A stretch of 64,000 nucleotides of DNA from Alteromonadaceae bacterium BrNp21-10 (GTDB lineage: Bacteria; Pseudomonadota; Gammaproteobacteria; Enterobacterales; Alteromonadaceae). This document shows positions 1-9,597 of the stretch, piece by piece. A program made the translations under genes and the position numbers. The first letter of the stretch is position 1; the number at the start of each line of letters is the position of its first letter. The stretch covers positions 186,001-250,000 of the forward strand of contig JAUHQD010000003.1 of the NCBI GenBank assembly GCA_030418115.1, given 5' to 3'. The notes under the pieces are model-generated. The model had not been told where the DNA came from. It searched no databases and saw only the letters and a program-made list of their open reading frames with translations.

Positions 1-2
1 CT

Positions 3-2141
3 CAACAAGGACGTTTGTTAGATGTCGCCATGCAGTCAATGCACGCCAAAATTCCTGGATTATCCGCAGACTCAATATTGAGTATTGATATTGCTGCTTT
101 AGCTGATGCCGACGCGGTAAGCGCTTTAATGTTACAGGGTGGCTTGGCCGACTCGGTGGGCAAGGCGTTACAAGAAATTAATATCGATGGGGCATTAGCC
201 GCCGACGTGCATTTGCATATTCCTCTTAGCGGTAACAATGTGGTGGCCAGTGGCAAAATTCGATTTGAGGATAATCCAGTTAAGTTCACTAGCCTCGATT
301 TTGCGTTGGAATCGTTAAGTGGTAGCTTGGAATTTGAAAATGATCATATTCAGGGTAAAGGACTTATTGCTGAATTGGCCGGTCAAGAAATTCAACTGAG
401 TATTGATGGACAAGATCAGCCACAGGGTTTCGTTACTAATGTGAAATTATCGGGGCACTGGCAGGTGGACCCTGTATTAGAAAGTTACTATCCCGGTTTA
501 GATCGTTATTTAGCGGGTATCTTTGACTGGCGCGCTAAGTTGGCGCTAACCATTCCTGAGCAAGGCTTTGATTATCAATTTTCGTTAACCTCGGACTTAC
601 CGCGATTATTATCAGTGTTACCCGAGCCCTTTAGTAAACCTGCCGGTGAAAAATTAGCCTTACTGGTAAAGGTTGATGGTAATCAGTTAGCTTCAAACAG
701 CAAAGTGATTTTGGGTGATATCGCGCGTTTTGATGGTATTTTACCTCATCAGGAAGCACATTTTTCACGGGCGCATTTATCCATCGGTGATGATGACCTC
801 ATTAGTATGGGGGCTGGTTTTAGCATATCCAGCAATCTGCAACGGGTAGAATGGGACGCGTGGTATGACGCGCTACATACCCTGATAAATGAAACTCCGA
901 AAATTAAAGGCCAAGCGGTATTAGGCAATCCCGATCGGATTTTCTTTAAAGCCAGTGAAGTTACTGCCATGGGTCAACAATTTCATAAAGTGGCGGCTAC
1001 AGCTAAACGTTTGCAGACGAATTGGCTGATAGAGCTCAACGCCGATGAAATTAAAGCTGAAATTGATATTAATCATGATTGGCTGGGTAAGGGCATCAGT
1101 GTGAATGCGGATTTTGTCAACATTAAAGAGTGGCAAGACGATCCTGAGGCCGAGGAAATCCAATTGGATATGGCAACGCTGCCGCCATTGCAAGTGGTAT
1201 GTGAACGCTGCCGTTATCAGCAATTTAATTTAGGTAAATTAGAATTATCTTTATCCCGTGCCAGTAATGGTATGTTGATTGATTCATTGCGCATGACCAA
1301 AAATGATTCGGTGTTAAATGCCTCAGGTAATTGGTACATAGATAATGGTGTGGCTAGTACTCGCCTTAAAGGAAAATTCGAAAGTGGTGACTTTGGTGAT
1401 CTGCTGAAAGATTTCGAGCTTAATTCCGGCATAAGAGATTCGGGCGCTAATATGGATTTTGATATTAGTTGGCAAAAAGCCCCCTATGCTTTCAACTTCG
1501 ATACCTTAAATGGCCAAGTTAATTGGCGCTTAAACGATGGTTATTTATCAGAGGTGAGTGATAAAGGTGCACGTATATTTTCAATTCTGAGCTTGAAATC
1601 GTTGGTGCGTAAATTGAAGCTGGATTTTCGTGACGTTTTCAGCAAAGGTTTTTTCTACGATAAAATGACCGGCACCTTTGAAGTTAATGCCGGCGTGGTT
1701 AATACCAATGATACTCTAATAGACGGCGCCGCTGGTGAGATGCGCCTTAACGGTTATACGAATTTGAGTGATCAGGCATTGAACTACAATATCGCCTTCA
1801 CCCCTAAGGTGACTTCTAGTTTACCGGTTATTCTGGCGTGGATGATTAACCCTGCTACGGCGATTGCCGCTTTGGCTTTGGACGAAATGATCACCTCAGC
1901 ACAAGTGGTATCTAGCATTAATTATTCGCTTACCGGCTCTATTGAAGATCCTATTTTGAAAGAGTTAGGACGGGAAAGTCGAGAGATTATCCTGCCGGCC
2001 AGTACGTTGCCTAAATCGGTCCCCTCAGAAGATCCAAATCTTGAGCAGCCGGCAGATCCTACTTATATTCCTAACACTTCTCCCGATCAAACAGAAGCCC
2101 CCGATCTCTTGTTACCTGTTGATGGCGTAGACCATGGCTAA
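3..2141 (+). CDS. yhdP: YhdP family AsmA-like envelope protein, 5'-truncated by window edge
   Basis: The reading frame is open through base 3, so this is the C-terminal ~712 residues of a longer protein (E. coli YhdP is about 1,270 residues). The first in-frame start-like codon, TTG at 15, is only an internal Leu. The visible part has the alternating beta-strand pattern of AsmA/YhdP proteins, built from repeats such as 'LNGYTNLSDQALNYNI'. Near the C-terminus is a hydrophobic stretch (VILAWMINPATAIAALAL), followed by a Pro/Asp-rich tail. Family members bridge the inner and outer membranes and help move phospholipids to the outer membrane. The gene overlaps the following hydrolase by 8 bases. 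The yhdP / nitrilase / tldD order is common in gammaproteobacteria and supports the name. Confidence 0.85.
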   Translation, partial: QQGRLLDVAMQSMHAKIPGLSADSILSIDIAALADADAVSALMLQGGLADSVGKALQEINIDGALAADVHLHIPLSGNNVVASGKIRFEDNPVKFTSLDFALESLSGSLEFENDHIQGKGLIAELAGQEIQLSIDGQDQPQGFVTNVKLSGHWQVDPVLESYYPGLDRYLAGIFDWRAKLALTIPEQGFDYQFSLTSDLPRLLSVLPEPFSKPAGEKLALLVKVDGNQLASNSKVILGDIARFDGILPHQEAHFSRAHLSIGDDDLISMGAGFSISSNLQRVEWDAWYDALHTLINETPKIKGQAVLGNPDRIFFKASEVTAMGQQFHKVAATAKRLQTNWLIELNADEIKAEIDINHDWLGKGISVNADFVNIKEWQDDPEAEEIQLDMATLPPLQVVCERCRYQQFNLGKLELSLSRASNGMLIDSLRMTKNDSVLNASGNWYIDNGVASTRLKGKFESGDFGDLLKDFELNSGIRDSGANMDFDISWQKAPYAFNFDTLNGQVNWRLNDGYLSEVSDKGARIFSILSLKSLVRKLKLDFRDVFSKGFFYDKMTGTFEVNAGVVNTNDTLIDGAAGEMRLNGYTNLSDQALNYNIAFTPKVTSSLPVILAWMINPATAIAALALDEMITSAQVVSSINYSLTGSIEDPILKELGRESREIILPASTLPKSVPSEDPNLEQPADPTYIPNTSPDQTEAPDLLLPVDGVDHG

Positions 2142-2946
2142 TATTGCAGCGTTGCAAATGTGCTCAAGCACCGATGTTCAAGGAAATTTAGATCGTGTTG
2201 AACATTACCTAAAGCAGTTGGTGTTAACACAACCGATGTTAGTGGTGTTGCCTGAATGTTTTGTGTGTTTTGGTGGTGCCGATAAGGCGTTGTTGAACAT
2301 TACTGAAAGCCGAGGACAAGGGCCGATTCAAACCCGCTTGGCCAATATGGCTGCGCAATATGGTGTATGGTTAGTGGCCGGCACTATACCCCTATGGAAT
2401 CAGCAGCAGGATAAATTTACCGCTTCTTGTTTGATATTCAATGCTCACGGCGAGGTGGTTAGCGAATATCAAAAGATTCATCTTTTCGATGTTAATGTCG
2501 CTGATAACACCGGTCGCTATCACGAGTCAAAATATACCCAAGCCGGCCAGCAAGTGGTGGTTTTTGATTCACCCTTTGGCCGCGTTGGGGTTGCAGTATG
2601 TTATGATTTACGTTTTCCGACTTTATTTCAAGCCATGCAAGATATCGATGTGATTGCCTTGCCCAGTGCTTTTACTTATGCAACAGGTAAAGCCCATTGG
2701 CAGCCTTTGTTGCAGGCGCGCAGTATCGAAAAGCAATGTTATGTGGTTGCCGCCAATCAAAGCGGTGAGCATGAAAATGGTCGGTGTACTTATGGTCATT
2801 CACAAATATGGTCACCATGGGGTGAATTATTGGCAGAGAAACCGCAAGGTGAGGGCGTCATTAGTGCCATTGTTGACCCGCAATATTTAGCTCAAATTCG
2901 TCAAAATATGCCTATCAGGGCAGCCAATAAGGAGTTATACCGTTGA
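2134..2946 (+). CDS. Carbon-nitrogen hydrolase (Nit1/Nit2-type amidase)
   Basis: A 270-residue nitrilase-superfamily amidase. The Glu-Lys-Cys catalytic triad is visible at E41 (VVLPECF), K114 (EYQKIHLFD) and C156 ([10 protein letters not shown]). Length and motifs fit the Nit1/Nit2 branch, whose members hydrolyse deaminated glutathione or omega-amides such as alpha-ketoglutaramate. That makes it a cytosolic metabolite-repair enzyme, but the exact substrate cannot be read from the sequence. The ATG at 2134 lies inside the end of yhdP, and the stop overlaps the TTG start of tldD, so the three genes look translationally coupled. Confidence 0.9.
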   Translation: MANIAALQMCSSTDVQGNLDRVEHYLKQLVLTQPMLVVLPECFVCFGGADKALLNITESRGQGPIQTRLANMAAQYGVWLVAGTIPLWNQQQDKFTASCLIFNAHGEVVSEYQKIHLFDVNVADNTGRYHESKYTQAGQQVVVFDSPFGRVGVAVCYDLRFPTLFQAMQDIDVIALPSAFTYATGKAHWQPLLQARSIEKQCYVVAANQSGEHENGRCTYGHSQIWSPWGELLAEKPQGEGVISAIVDPQYLAQIRQNMPIRAANKELYR

Positions 2947-4385
2947 ACTCGGTTGAACAGAATTTATTAGCCAGTGCAGACTTACAAGATAAAGATCTGC
3001 AACAGGCTTTAGCCACCATTTATCAACATGATACCGATTTTGCCGATTTGTATTTTCAGTCAAGCCAACATGAAAGTTGGGTATTAGAAGACGGTATTAT
3101 TAAAGAGGGCAGTTTTAATATCGAGCGTGGTGTTGGAGTACGCGCGATTTCTGGTGAGAAAACCGGATTTGCTTATTCCGATCAAATTAATGCACCTGCA
3201 TTAATCGAAGCGGCTAAAGCGGCACGTAGCATTACCGCTGCAGGCGGAACTCAACAAGTTAAGGCCTTTTCACGTTTACAAAATATTAAGCCGTTATATA
3301 GCCATGACAATCCTTTGGCCTTTATGGATGAACAGCAAAAAATAGCCATATTGCAATCCGTTGACCGTTACGTGCGCGAACAAGAACCCAATGTATCTCA
3401 AGTCATAGTCAGCTTAAGCGGTGTATACGAAGAGATATTAGTGGTCGCCACCGATGGTACCTTTGCAACCGATATCCGTCCGTTGGTGCGCTTAAATTGC
3501 TCCTTGTTGATTGAGCAAGATAATCGCAGAGAGCGCGGTAGTTCCGGCGCCGGTGGACGTTATGGTTATGAACAGTTTTTGACTTTAGACGAAGGTATTC
3601 CCTGTTTTCAACGTGTCGCCGATGAAGCTATTCATATGGCCCGAATCAATTTACAAGCCATTGATGCCCCTGCTGGTTTAATGCCGGTGGTACTGGGCAG
3701 CGGTTGGCCAGGGGTGTTATTACATGAAGCCGTTGGTCATGGTTTAGAAGGGGACTTTAACCGCAAAGGCGCGTCTAATTTTAGTGGTAAAATTGGCCAA
3801 CAGGTGGCGGCCAAAGGTTGCACAGTGGTCGATGATGGTACCTTGGTTAATCGTCGTGGCTCTTTAGCCATTGATGATGAAGGCACGCCCAGTCAATATA
3901 ATGTGTTGATTGAAGACGGTATCTTAAAGAATTATATGCAAGACAAGCTCAATGCACGCTTAATGTCGGTAGCGCCTACAGGTAATGGTCGTCGTGAATC
4001 TTATGCGCACTTGCCCATGCCGCGTATGACTAATACCTATATGCTCAATGGTAATTATGAAAAAGAAGAGTTAATCGCCAGTATTAAAAAAGGTATATAT
4101 GCGCCTAATTTTGGCGGTGGTCAGGTGGATATCACTTCGGGCAAATTTGTATTCTCGACCTCAGAAGCTTATCTCATTGAAAACGGCAAGATCACTACGC
4201 CGGTTAAAGGTGCTACATTGATTGGTAACGGACCAGAGGCCATGAAGAAAATCTCCATGATTGCTAACGATCTTAGTTTGGACAATGGGGTTGGCGTTTG
4301 TGGAAAAGATGGCCAAAGCGTTCCCGTGGGAGTGGGTCAGCCTTCATTGAAGATTGATGAACTAACCGTCGGTGGTACAGCTTAA
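2943..4385 (+). CDS. tldD: Metalloprotease TldD
   Basis: A 480-residue TldD, near the usual 481. The zinc-binding HEXXXH motif is H261-E-A-V-G-H266, inside the family signature [11 protein letters not shown]. TldD forms a cytosolic heterodimer with PmbA/TldE that degrades unfolded peptides and matures antibiotic-type peptides such as microcin B17; its partner pmbA is encoded at 5057. The start is TTG at 2943, overlapping the TGA of the preceding gene by four bases and preceded by AGGAGTT at about the right distance. A weak, coupled start is therefore likely. No key residue is missing. Confidence 0.96.
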   Translation: MNSVEQNLLASADLQDKDLQQALATIYQHDTDFADLYFQSSQHESWVLEDGIIKEGSFNIERGVGVRAISGEKTGFAYSDQINAPALIEAAKAARSITAAGGTQQVKAFSRLQNIKPLYSHDNPLAFMDEQQKIAILQSVDRYVREQEPNVSQVIVSLSGVYEEILVVATDGTFATDIRPLVRLNCSLLIEQDNRRERGSSGAGGRYGYEQFLTLDEGIPCFQRVADEAIHMARINLQAIDAPAGLMPVVLGSGWPGVLLHEAVGHGLEGDFNRKGASNFSGKIGQQVAAKGCTVVDDGTLVNRRGSLAIDDEGTPSQYNVLIEDGILKNYMQDKLNARLMSVAPTGNGRRESYAHLPMPRMTNTYMLNGNYEKEELIASIKKGIYAPNFGGGQVDITSGKFVFSTSEAYLIENGKITTPVKGATLIGNGPEAMKKISMIANDLSLDNGVGVCGKDGQSVPVGVGQPSLKIDELTVGGTA

Positions 4386-4393
4386 AAAAACAA

Positions 4394-4428
4394 TATAATT
4401 GCCATTTATATTAGTGATGGCAATTATA
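4394..4428 (-). terminator. Rho-independent terminator downstream of darP
   Basis: A perfect 12-base-pair stem (4394-4405 with 4417-4428), read on the minus strand, is followed by TTG and a run of seven T. It lies just past the darP stop codon. It may also stop tldD transcription on the plus strand, but the T-run there is poor. Confidence 0.75.
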
Positions 4429-4463
4429 TATATGCCTAGCGTTCGTCGACTTCTGCTTTACCA

Positions 4464-4988
4464 CTAGTCTTCAGTGGGTAATTCCGCTTTCAAATATTGA
4501 AATAACTCTCTTGCCGATTTAGGCGGTTTATTCTGCTCTTGCTGTTTTTTCGCTAAGCGGACTAAGGTACGCAGTTTTTGTCGATCTAAGTGCGGATGTT
4601 CTTCCATTAGATCATTAATGGCGGTGTCACCTATGCTTAGCAGCTTGTCTCGCCATTGCTCTAGGGCATGAAATTTCGAGTTGGCGGCGTGATGGCGCGC
4701 TTCTAATTTCGCTATGGATATACGTAACTCTTCTACATCTCGAGTCCGCATTAACTTGCCAATAAACTGCAATTGGCGACGTTTACCTTCTTTAGTGTTG
4801 TTAATACGCTGTGCCAAATCAATGGCAATACGCAGTTCCTCATCTAACGAAAGTTTATTCAACTCACCTTGGCTTAATTGGACGAGTTTTTCTCCCATTT
4901 TTTGCAGTTCATTCATCTCTGCTTTTAGCTGGGTTTTACTTTTTGGTTCTTCTTGAGAATCAATATCGTCGAAATTGTTGTCCATCAT
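4464..4988 (-). CDS. darP: Ribosome-associated protein DarP (YjgA, DUF615)
   Basis: A 174-residue, highly charged helical protein of the YjgA/DUF615 family (E. coli 183). The recognisable core is 'KLMRTRDVEELRISIAKLE' through to 'HLDRQKLRTLVRLAKKQQ'. DarP joins the large ribosomal subunit late in assembly and helps mature the peptidyl-transferase centre. The gene is antiparallel between tldD and pmbA, a common arrangement. Two Met codons open the protein; the first is taken. The N-terminus is acidic (Asp/Glu-rich), as is usual for the family. Confidence 0.93.
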   Translation of the reverse strand: MMDNNFDDIDSQEEPKSKTQLKAEMNELQKMGEKLVQLSQGELNKLSLDEELRIAIDLAQRINNTKEGKRRQLQFIGKLMRTRDVEELRISIAKLEARHHAANSKFHALEQWRDKLLSIGDTAINDLMEEHPHLDRQKLRTLVRLAKKQQEQNKPPKSARELFQYLKAELPTED

Positions 4989-5056
4989 CAGACTTATATT
5001 AGTGATACACTACCGTCAATTGTAACCCCTCTGGTCGTTGTATTAAATAATATCCT

Positions 5057-6388
5057 ATGAATGCCACCCAACAATTAGCCGAAATCCAACAAATAATTGA
5101 CGATGTCATCAAAATGGCCCGTACTTTAGGTGCTTCTCAAGCAGAAGCCAGTATTGCCAAGATAAAAGGCATTGCTGTGTCGACTCGTTTAAAAGAAGTA
5201 GAAACCCTCGAATATACTAATGATGGTGCTTTAGGCATTACGGTATATAACGGTCAACGTAAAGGTAGTGCCTCCACCGCTGATTTAAGTAAAGCGGCTT
5301 TAGCGAGTACCGTTGAAAAGGCCATTGAAATTGCCAAATACACAGGTGAAGACGTCTGTTCTGGTTTAGCTGAAGCTTCACTGTTAGAAACTAATCCGCC
5401 AGATCTTAAACTCTATTATCCGGAAGATCTCGATCCGCAATACGGCATTGACGCCGCGATAAAAGCGGAACAGGTTGCCCTTGATAGTGACAGTCGAATA
5501 GTGAATTCTGATGGCGCCTCCTACAATGCTAATTTGGGCGTCAAGGTCTATGGCAACAGCAATGGCTTTAATGCCGGTTATCCCAGTAGTCGTTATAGTC
5601 TAAGTTGCGTGGTTATAGGCCAGCAAGATGACGATATGCAACGGGATTACAGTTATAGCGTGCACCGTCAGCGACATTTAATGGCTTCTCCCGAACAGGT
5701 AGGTAAAGAAGCTGCTGAATTTACCTTAGGGCGTTTAGGCGCACGTAAAATTGCCACAGGCAAAGTGCCGGTAATGTTTCATTCTGATATTTCTTCTGGA
5801 TTATTTGGGCATTTAGTTAGCGCTATCAGCGGCGGCAGTTTATATCGTAAGTCGAGCTTTTTATTAGATCACTTGGGCAAGCAAATACTGCCTAAGTGGT
5901 GCAATATTTCTGAGCGTCCTCATATTATCTGTGGCTTGGCCAGCTCTCCTTTCGATGCCGAAGGGGTGCAAACCAAGGACATGGAAATTATTGAAAACGG
6001 TGTGTTGAGTCATTATTTGATGACCAGTTATTCTGGCCGCAAAATGTCAATGCCAACCAATGGTCATGCGGGCGGTATTCACAACTGGTTGGTGGCACAC
6101 AGCAATAAAGATTTTGAGGCGATGCTAGCCACTATGGGTACTGGTTTGTTGGTTACCGAATTAATGGGCCAAGGAGTGAATATTGTTACTGGTGATTATT
6201 CTCGCGGAGCCGCAGGTTTTTGGGTGGAAAACGGTAAAATTGAATATCCGGTAGCTGAGGTTACTATCGCTGCTAATCTTAAAGATATGCTGAAAAATAT
6301 TGTTGCCATCGGTAGCGATATTGATGTGCGCGGCAGTATTCAATGCGGTTCGGTATTAATTGAAGAAATGCAGGTAGCCGGTGCTTAG
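5057..6388 (+). CDS. pmbA: Metalloprotease subunit PmbA (TldE)
   Basis: A 443-residue PmbA/TldE, the partner of TldD (E. coli 450). It shares the TldD fold but lacks the HEXXXH motif, as expected: the TldD subunit carries the zinc and this subunit shapes the substrate tunnel. Family blocks seen include 'VMFHSDISSGLFGHLVSAIS' and the C-terminal 'GDYSRGAAGFWVENGKI'. The ATG at 5057 starts the conserved region closely. The gene ends at a strong terminator shared with arcA. Confidence 0.95.
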   Translation: MNATQQLAEIQQIIDDVIKMARTLGASQAEASIAKIKGIAVSTRLKEVETLEYTNDGALGITVYNGQRKGSASTADLSKAALASTVEKAIEIAKYTGEDVCSGLAEASLLETNPPDLKLYYPEDLDPQYGIDAAIKAEQVALDSDSRIVNSDGASYNANLGVKVYGNSNGFNAGYPSSRYSLSCVVIGQQDDDMQRDYSYSVHRQRHLMASPEQVGKEAAEFTLGRLGARKIATGKVPVMFHSDISSGLFGHLVSAISGGSLYRKSSFLLDHLGKQILPKWCNISERPHIICGLASSPFDAEGVQTKDMEIIENGVLSHYLMTSYSGRKMSMPTNGHAGGIHNWLVAHSNKDFEAMLATMGTGLLVTELMGQGVNIVTGDYSRGAAGFWVENGKIEYPVAEVTIAANLKDMLKNIVAIGSDIDVRGSIQCGSVLIEEMQVAGA

Positions 6389-6415
6389 CATAGGTTAAAT
6401 TGGCTAAAGACAAAT

Positions 6416-6445
6416 AAAAAAGCTCAACAATAGTTGAGCTTTTTT
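6416..6445. terminator. Bidirectional terminator between pmbA and arcA
   Basis: A stem of AAGCTCAAC paired with GTTGAGCTT (loop about AATA) is flanked by A5-6 on the left and T6 on the right. It can therefore end both pmbA (plus) and arcA (minus) transcripts. Confidence 0.9.
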
Positions 6446-6472
6446 GTATTCAGTAAATGCTACTGAAATGGA

Positions 6473-7177
6473 TTATTCTACTGAACCAGTAAAACGATAA
6501 CCTTCACCATGGATGGTGTCGATTAGTTCTTCTGAGCCGGGTACCGATTCGAAGTGCTTACGAATACGACGAATGGTGACATCAACAGTACGGTCATTTG
6601 GACGTAGTTCACGGCCAGTCATTTCCATGATTAGCTGCTCACGGGTCAATATTTTACCCGGATGTCTTAAGAATAAATGCATCGCTCGGAATTCGCTGCG
6701 CGGTAATCTGAATTCAGTCTTAGTAGGAGAAATCAGACTACGGCTATCGCTATCTAAGCTCCAACCATTAAAATTAACACGGCTAGGTAAGTCGGCATCT
6801 TCATTAGAATTGGTGGTGCGTGACAACAAATTACGTGCGCGGATGGTTAATTCACGGGGATTAAAAGGTTTAGTTAAATAATCATCAGCACCGATTTCTA
6901 AACCGAGGATGCGATCGACGTCGTTGTCTCTACCGGTAAGGAAGATTAAACCGACACTCTTACGGTCGCGGACTTCACGGGCAAGGATCAAACCATTCTT
7001 ACCGGGAAGATTAATATCCATGATCACCAAATTAATATTGTTGTTATTGAACAACTCATGCATTTGGTTGCCATCTTCAGCCTCGAGCACTAGATAGCCT
7101 TCTGCTTCAAACAGGCTTTTTAAGGTTGTACGAGTAACTATTTCGTCTTCAACGATGAGTACTATTGGCGTTTGCAT
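6473..7177 (-). CDS. arcA: Aerobic respiration response regulator ArcA
   Basis: A 234-residue OmpR-family regulator, very close to E. coli ArcA throughout. The receiver domain has D54 as phospho-acceptor ([12 protein letters not shown]), the switch Thr in [13 protein letters not shown] and Lys in [11 protein letters not shown] winged-helix DNA-binding domain follows from about residue 135. ArcA represses aerobic-respiration genes when phosphorylated by ArcB under reducing conditions. The matching ArcB is at 46017, unlinked as in E. coli. The gene is monocistronic, with a terminator directly downstream. Confidence 0.97.
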   Translation of the reverse strand: MQTPIVLIVEDEIVTRTTLKSLFEAEGYLVLEAEDGNQMHELFNNNNINLVIMDINLPGKNGLILAREVRDRKSVGLIFLTGRDNDVDRILGLEIGADDYLTKPFNPRELTIRARNLLSRTTNSNEDADLPSRVNFNGWSLDSDSRSLISPTKTEFRLPRSEFRAMHLFLRHPGKILTREQLIMEMTGRELRPNDRTVDVTIRRIRKHFESVPGSEELIDTIHGEGYRFTGSVE

Positions 7178-7306
7178 CTTCTGTCCTGCCTTAATCCATG
7201 TATATCAAAGAGTTTATCAGATAATAATAGAATATATACCTATGCTACTTGAAAATGCGGCATTTCCGTAATAATAAAAACCAATTTAGGTAATTTTTTT
7301 TCTATT

Positions 7307-7837
7307 TTAAATAAATTTGGCTAAGCGCAATAATCGGGAGCTGATTTTTAACAGTGATTTTTCTAATTGGACCTTATTAACAATAATCTTCATTTTTGAT
7401 TGAATAGAGACTATAGCCATCATCCCCCCTTGCTCAACAAAATGATTGCTTTCGCCAATGAATAGAATATCCGTTGCGAGGGTGTTAAGAGTACTAAACA
7501 GCAGTTCCGATTCACTTTCTTTGGCTATAAATACGGCTTGACATTGCTTGAGTAAAATTTGCTCGATACTGTTGATTTTTATCACATTGAGTAATTTATT
7601 ATCCACGTGTTTGTCACTGATTTTTGATGATAACAACATTGATGCATGGGGATAGTCACCCTTTTCAAGGAAACATAAATTAAACGAAGAACTGATGTTG
7701 CTGGTAAACGTGGTGTAGTTAAGTATATGTAATAGCAGTGGCGCTCTAATTTGGTAGGGTTCGCGGTCGGCGGCAAATGCTAATGCACTTAATGAGGAAA
7801 AGAGTAAAAGCGAAACGGATCGAAAAAAGTAATTCAT
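7307..7837 (-). CDS. YfiR-like (DUF4154) periplasmic protein
   Basis: A 176-residue protein with an N-terminal signal peptide (about 22 residues, ending ALAFA-AD). It carries the YfiR/DUF4154 pattern: a FTSN-type strand near residue 45, 'LCFLEKGDYP', and an 'AVFIAKESESELL' region. Classical YfiR is a periplasmic inhibitor of the diguanylate cyclase YfiN. Here the overlapping upstream neighbour is instead a membrane histidine kinase (ATGA overlap, 7834-7837). Inference: it tunes or signals to that kinase's periplasmic sensor domain. It could instead be the ligand-binding half of a variant system. Confidence 0.75.
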   Translation of the reverse strand: MNYFFRSVSLLLFSSLSALAFAADREPYQIRAPLLLHILNYTTFTSNISSSFNLCFLEKGDYPHASMLLSSKISDKHVDNKLLNVIKINSIEQILLKQCQAVFIAKESESELLFSTLNTLATDILFIGESNHFVEQGGMMAIVSIQSKMKIIVNKVQLEKSLLKISSRLLRLAKFI

Positions 7838-9474
7838 GAGATTTTCACCATCTCACTACCGTTTGCCTTACGCACCGGGAATACTATTTCAAAGCTGGTG
7901 CCTTTACCTTCAACACTTTCTATTTCTATATTGCCGCCAAGGGCTTGAGTCACCAAATTAAACACTAAATGCATGCCTAAACCGCTGCCACCACGCCCAC
8001 GTTTAGTGGTAACGAAGGGGTCAAAAATGCGTTTGCGTAAATGTTCAGGTAAGCCTTTACCATTGTCTTTATAAACTAATTTGAGTTTATCATTACCGAG
8101 CATGTGTGCACTGATGTCAATTTGTCCGACATCCATATATTCGAAGCCGTGGATCAGCGAGTTCATAATCAAATTAATCAGTATTTGATTAATCGGCCCG
8201 GCTTTACATTCAATGTAGAGTTGGGGTTCGCAATTGAGTTTAATTTCATGCTTGGTTTGTTTGAGTCGTGGCCGCAACGACATAATAATTTCTTCAAGTA
8301 AATACTGAACTGAAAAAGTACGGCTATTCTCACTGGTTTGATCGACCGCCACCTGTTTAAAACTGGATATCAACTCCGCTGAACGATTGAGGTTTCGATA
8401 AATAATATTCAGGTTTTCTTTGCTTTCATTTAGGTATTTTCCAAGAGTACTGGCTTTAAGTTCTTTGTTATCAAAATCCCGTTGCAGATCAGCTAAACGG
8501 TCTAACATCATGGTCGATGCGGTAACCCCTAAACCGATAGGCGTATTCACTTCATGAGCAACACCCGCCACCATATCGCCTAAGGATGCCATTTTTTCAT
8601 TCTGAACCAATTGCCGCTGGAACTGGTGTAATTTTTCAAGTGTTTGAATCAGCTCCTGATTAGACTCTTTTAAGGCTAAAGTGCGTTGGGATACTTTCTG
8701 TTCCAAATTAGTGTTTAGCGAGCGATATTCTTCTTCCGCCTCCTTTTGCCGGATCATGTGCTTCTGCACTCGCTCGAGTAGCACATTAAAGGCGTTGGCT
8801 AGGATAGCAAGCTCCTTAATATCACTCACTTTGGCGCGTACTGAATAATCTTTATTGGCGGAAATGTTTTGAACGAGATTAACGAATTCTCCAATCGGTC
8901 CAGTAACCCGTTTTTGCAAACGCAATGACAGTAAAAATGACATAGCAATCAATACCACCATAATGGCAAGGGTGAGCATAATGGTGTTGCGAGTTAACGT
9001 AGTTAATTCTTTTATTGATGAGTTCATGTACACATAGCCGATGGTTTTATCGTTGTCTTTGATTGGGACAGCGACTTCCAAAGCGATATCATTAAATTGG
9101 GGGGTGTTTAGCTGATCTAAGTGATCGAATACGGTGGTAACGTGTGACGTGCCTTCGCGATTGTAACTAGCAAATAAGCTAAATTCTGCGTCAGAATCTT
9201 GAGTGTAAATATGTACGTGGTCAACATTGGGAGTGTCGGCTAGTTTTTGCAGGTTGCTTTGTTCGGCATCGGCGTCTTCGAAAAGAATGGCAGCAACGGA
9301 ATTATGGCCAATAAAGTTGGCTAGCATCACCACATCATTGGACATATTTCTTTTGAAGTTTTCTACTTGTAGATACTGGAATATACCGGCAGTCACGATC
9401 AAGGCTATTGTCGAGGTAGTCATCGCGACATAGAGCATCAAACTTTTGATCGATAATTTACTGCTTGTGGACAT
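7834..9474 (-). CDS. Membrane sensor histidine kinase paired with YfiR-like protein
   Basis: A 546-residue inner-membrane kinase. TM1 is around residues 12-35, followed by a periplasmic sensor of about 120 residues and TM2 around 163-185. Then come a HAMP linker, a coiled coil to about 290, an H-box (GVAHEVNTPIG) and an ATPase domain with N (LIMNSLIHG), G1 (DNGKGLP) and G2 (GSGLGMHL) boxes. The H-box has 'EVNTP' in place of 'ELRTP', as in the HisKA variant used by many orphan kinases. No response regulator sits beside it, although arcA is the next gene downstream on the same strand. The stop overlaps the ATG of the YfiR-like gene. Confidence 0.88.
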   Translation of the reverse strand: MSTSSKLSIKSLMLYVAMTTSTIALIVTAGIFQYLQVENFKRNMSNDVVMLANFIGHNSVAAILFEDADAEQSNLQKLADTPNVDHVHIYTQDSDAEFSLFASYNREGTSHVTTVFDHLDQLNTPQFNDIALEVAVPIKDNDKTIGYVYMNSSIKELTTLTRNTIMLTLAIMVVLIAMSFLLSLRLQKRVTGPIGEFVNLVQNISANKDYSVRAKVSDIKELAILANAFNVLLERVQKHMIRQKEAEEEYRSLNTNLEQKVSQRTLALKESNQELIQTLEKLHQFQRQLVQNEKMASLGDMVAGVAHEVNTPIGLGVTASTMMLDRLADLQRDFDNKELKASTLGKYLNESKENLNIIYRNLNRSAELISSFKQVAVDQTSENSRTFSVQYLLEEIIMSLRPRLKQTKHEIKLNCEPQLYIECKAGPINQILINLIMNSLIHGFEYMDVGQIDISAHMLGNDKLKLVYKDNGKGLPEHLRKRIFDPFVTTKRGRGGSGLGMHLVFNLVTQALGGNIEIESVEGKGTSFEIVFPVRKANGSEMVKIS

Positions 9475-9597
9475 AAAAACTGAATTCGCTAAGTCATAGA
9501 CAACATATTAATAAACATATTGGTATAAAGTGAGCAAAAATGAAACTATTTTGCGTAAACGCTTATCATAAATGCAGTTTTACTACTGTAAACATGA

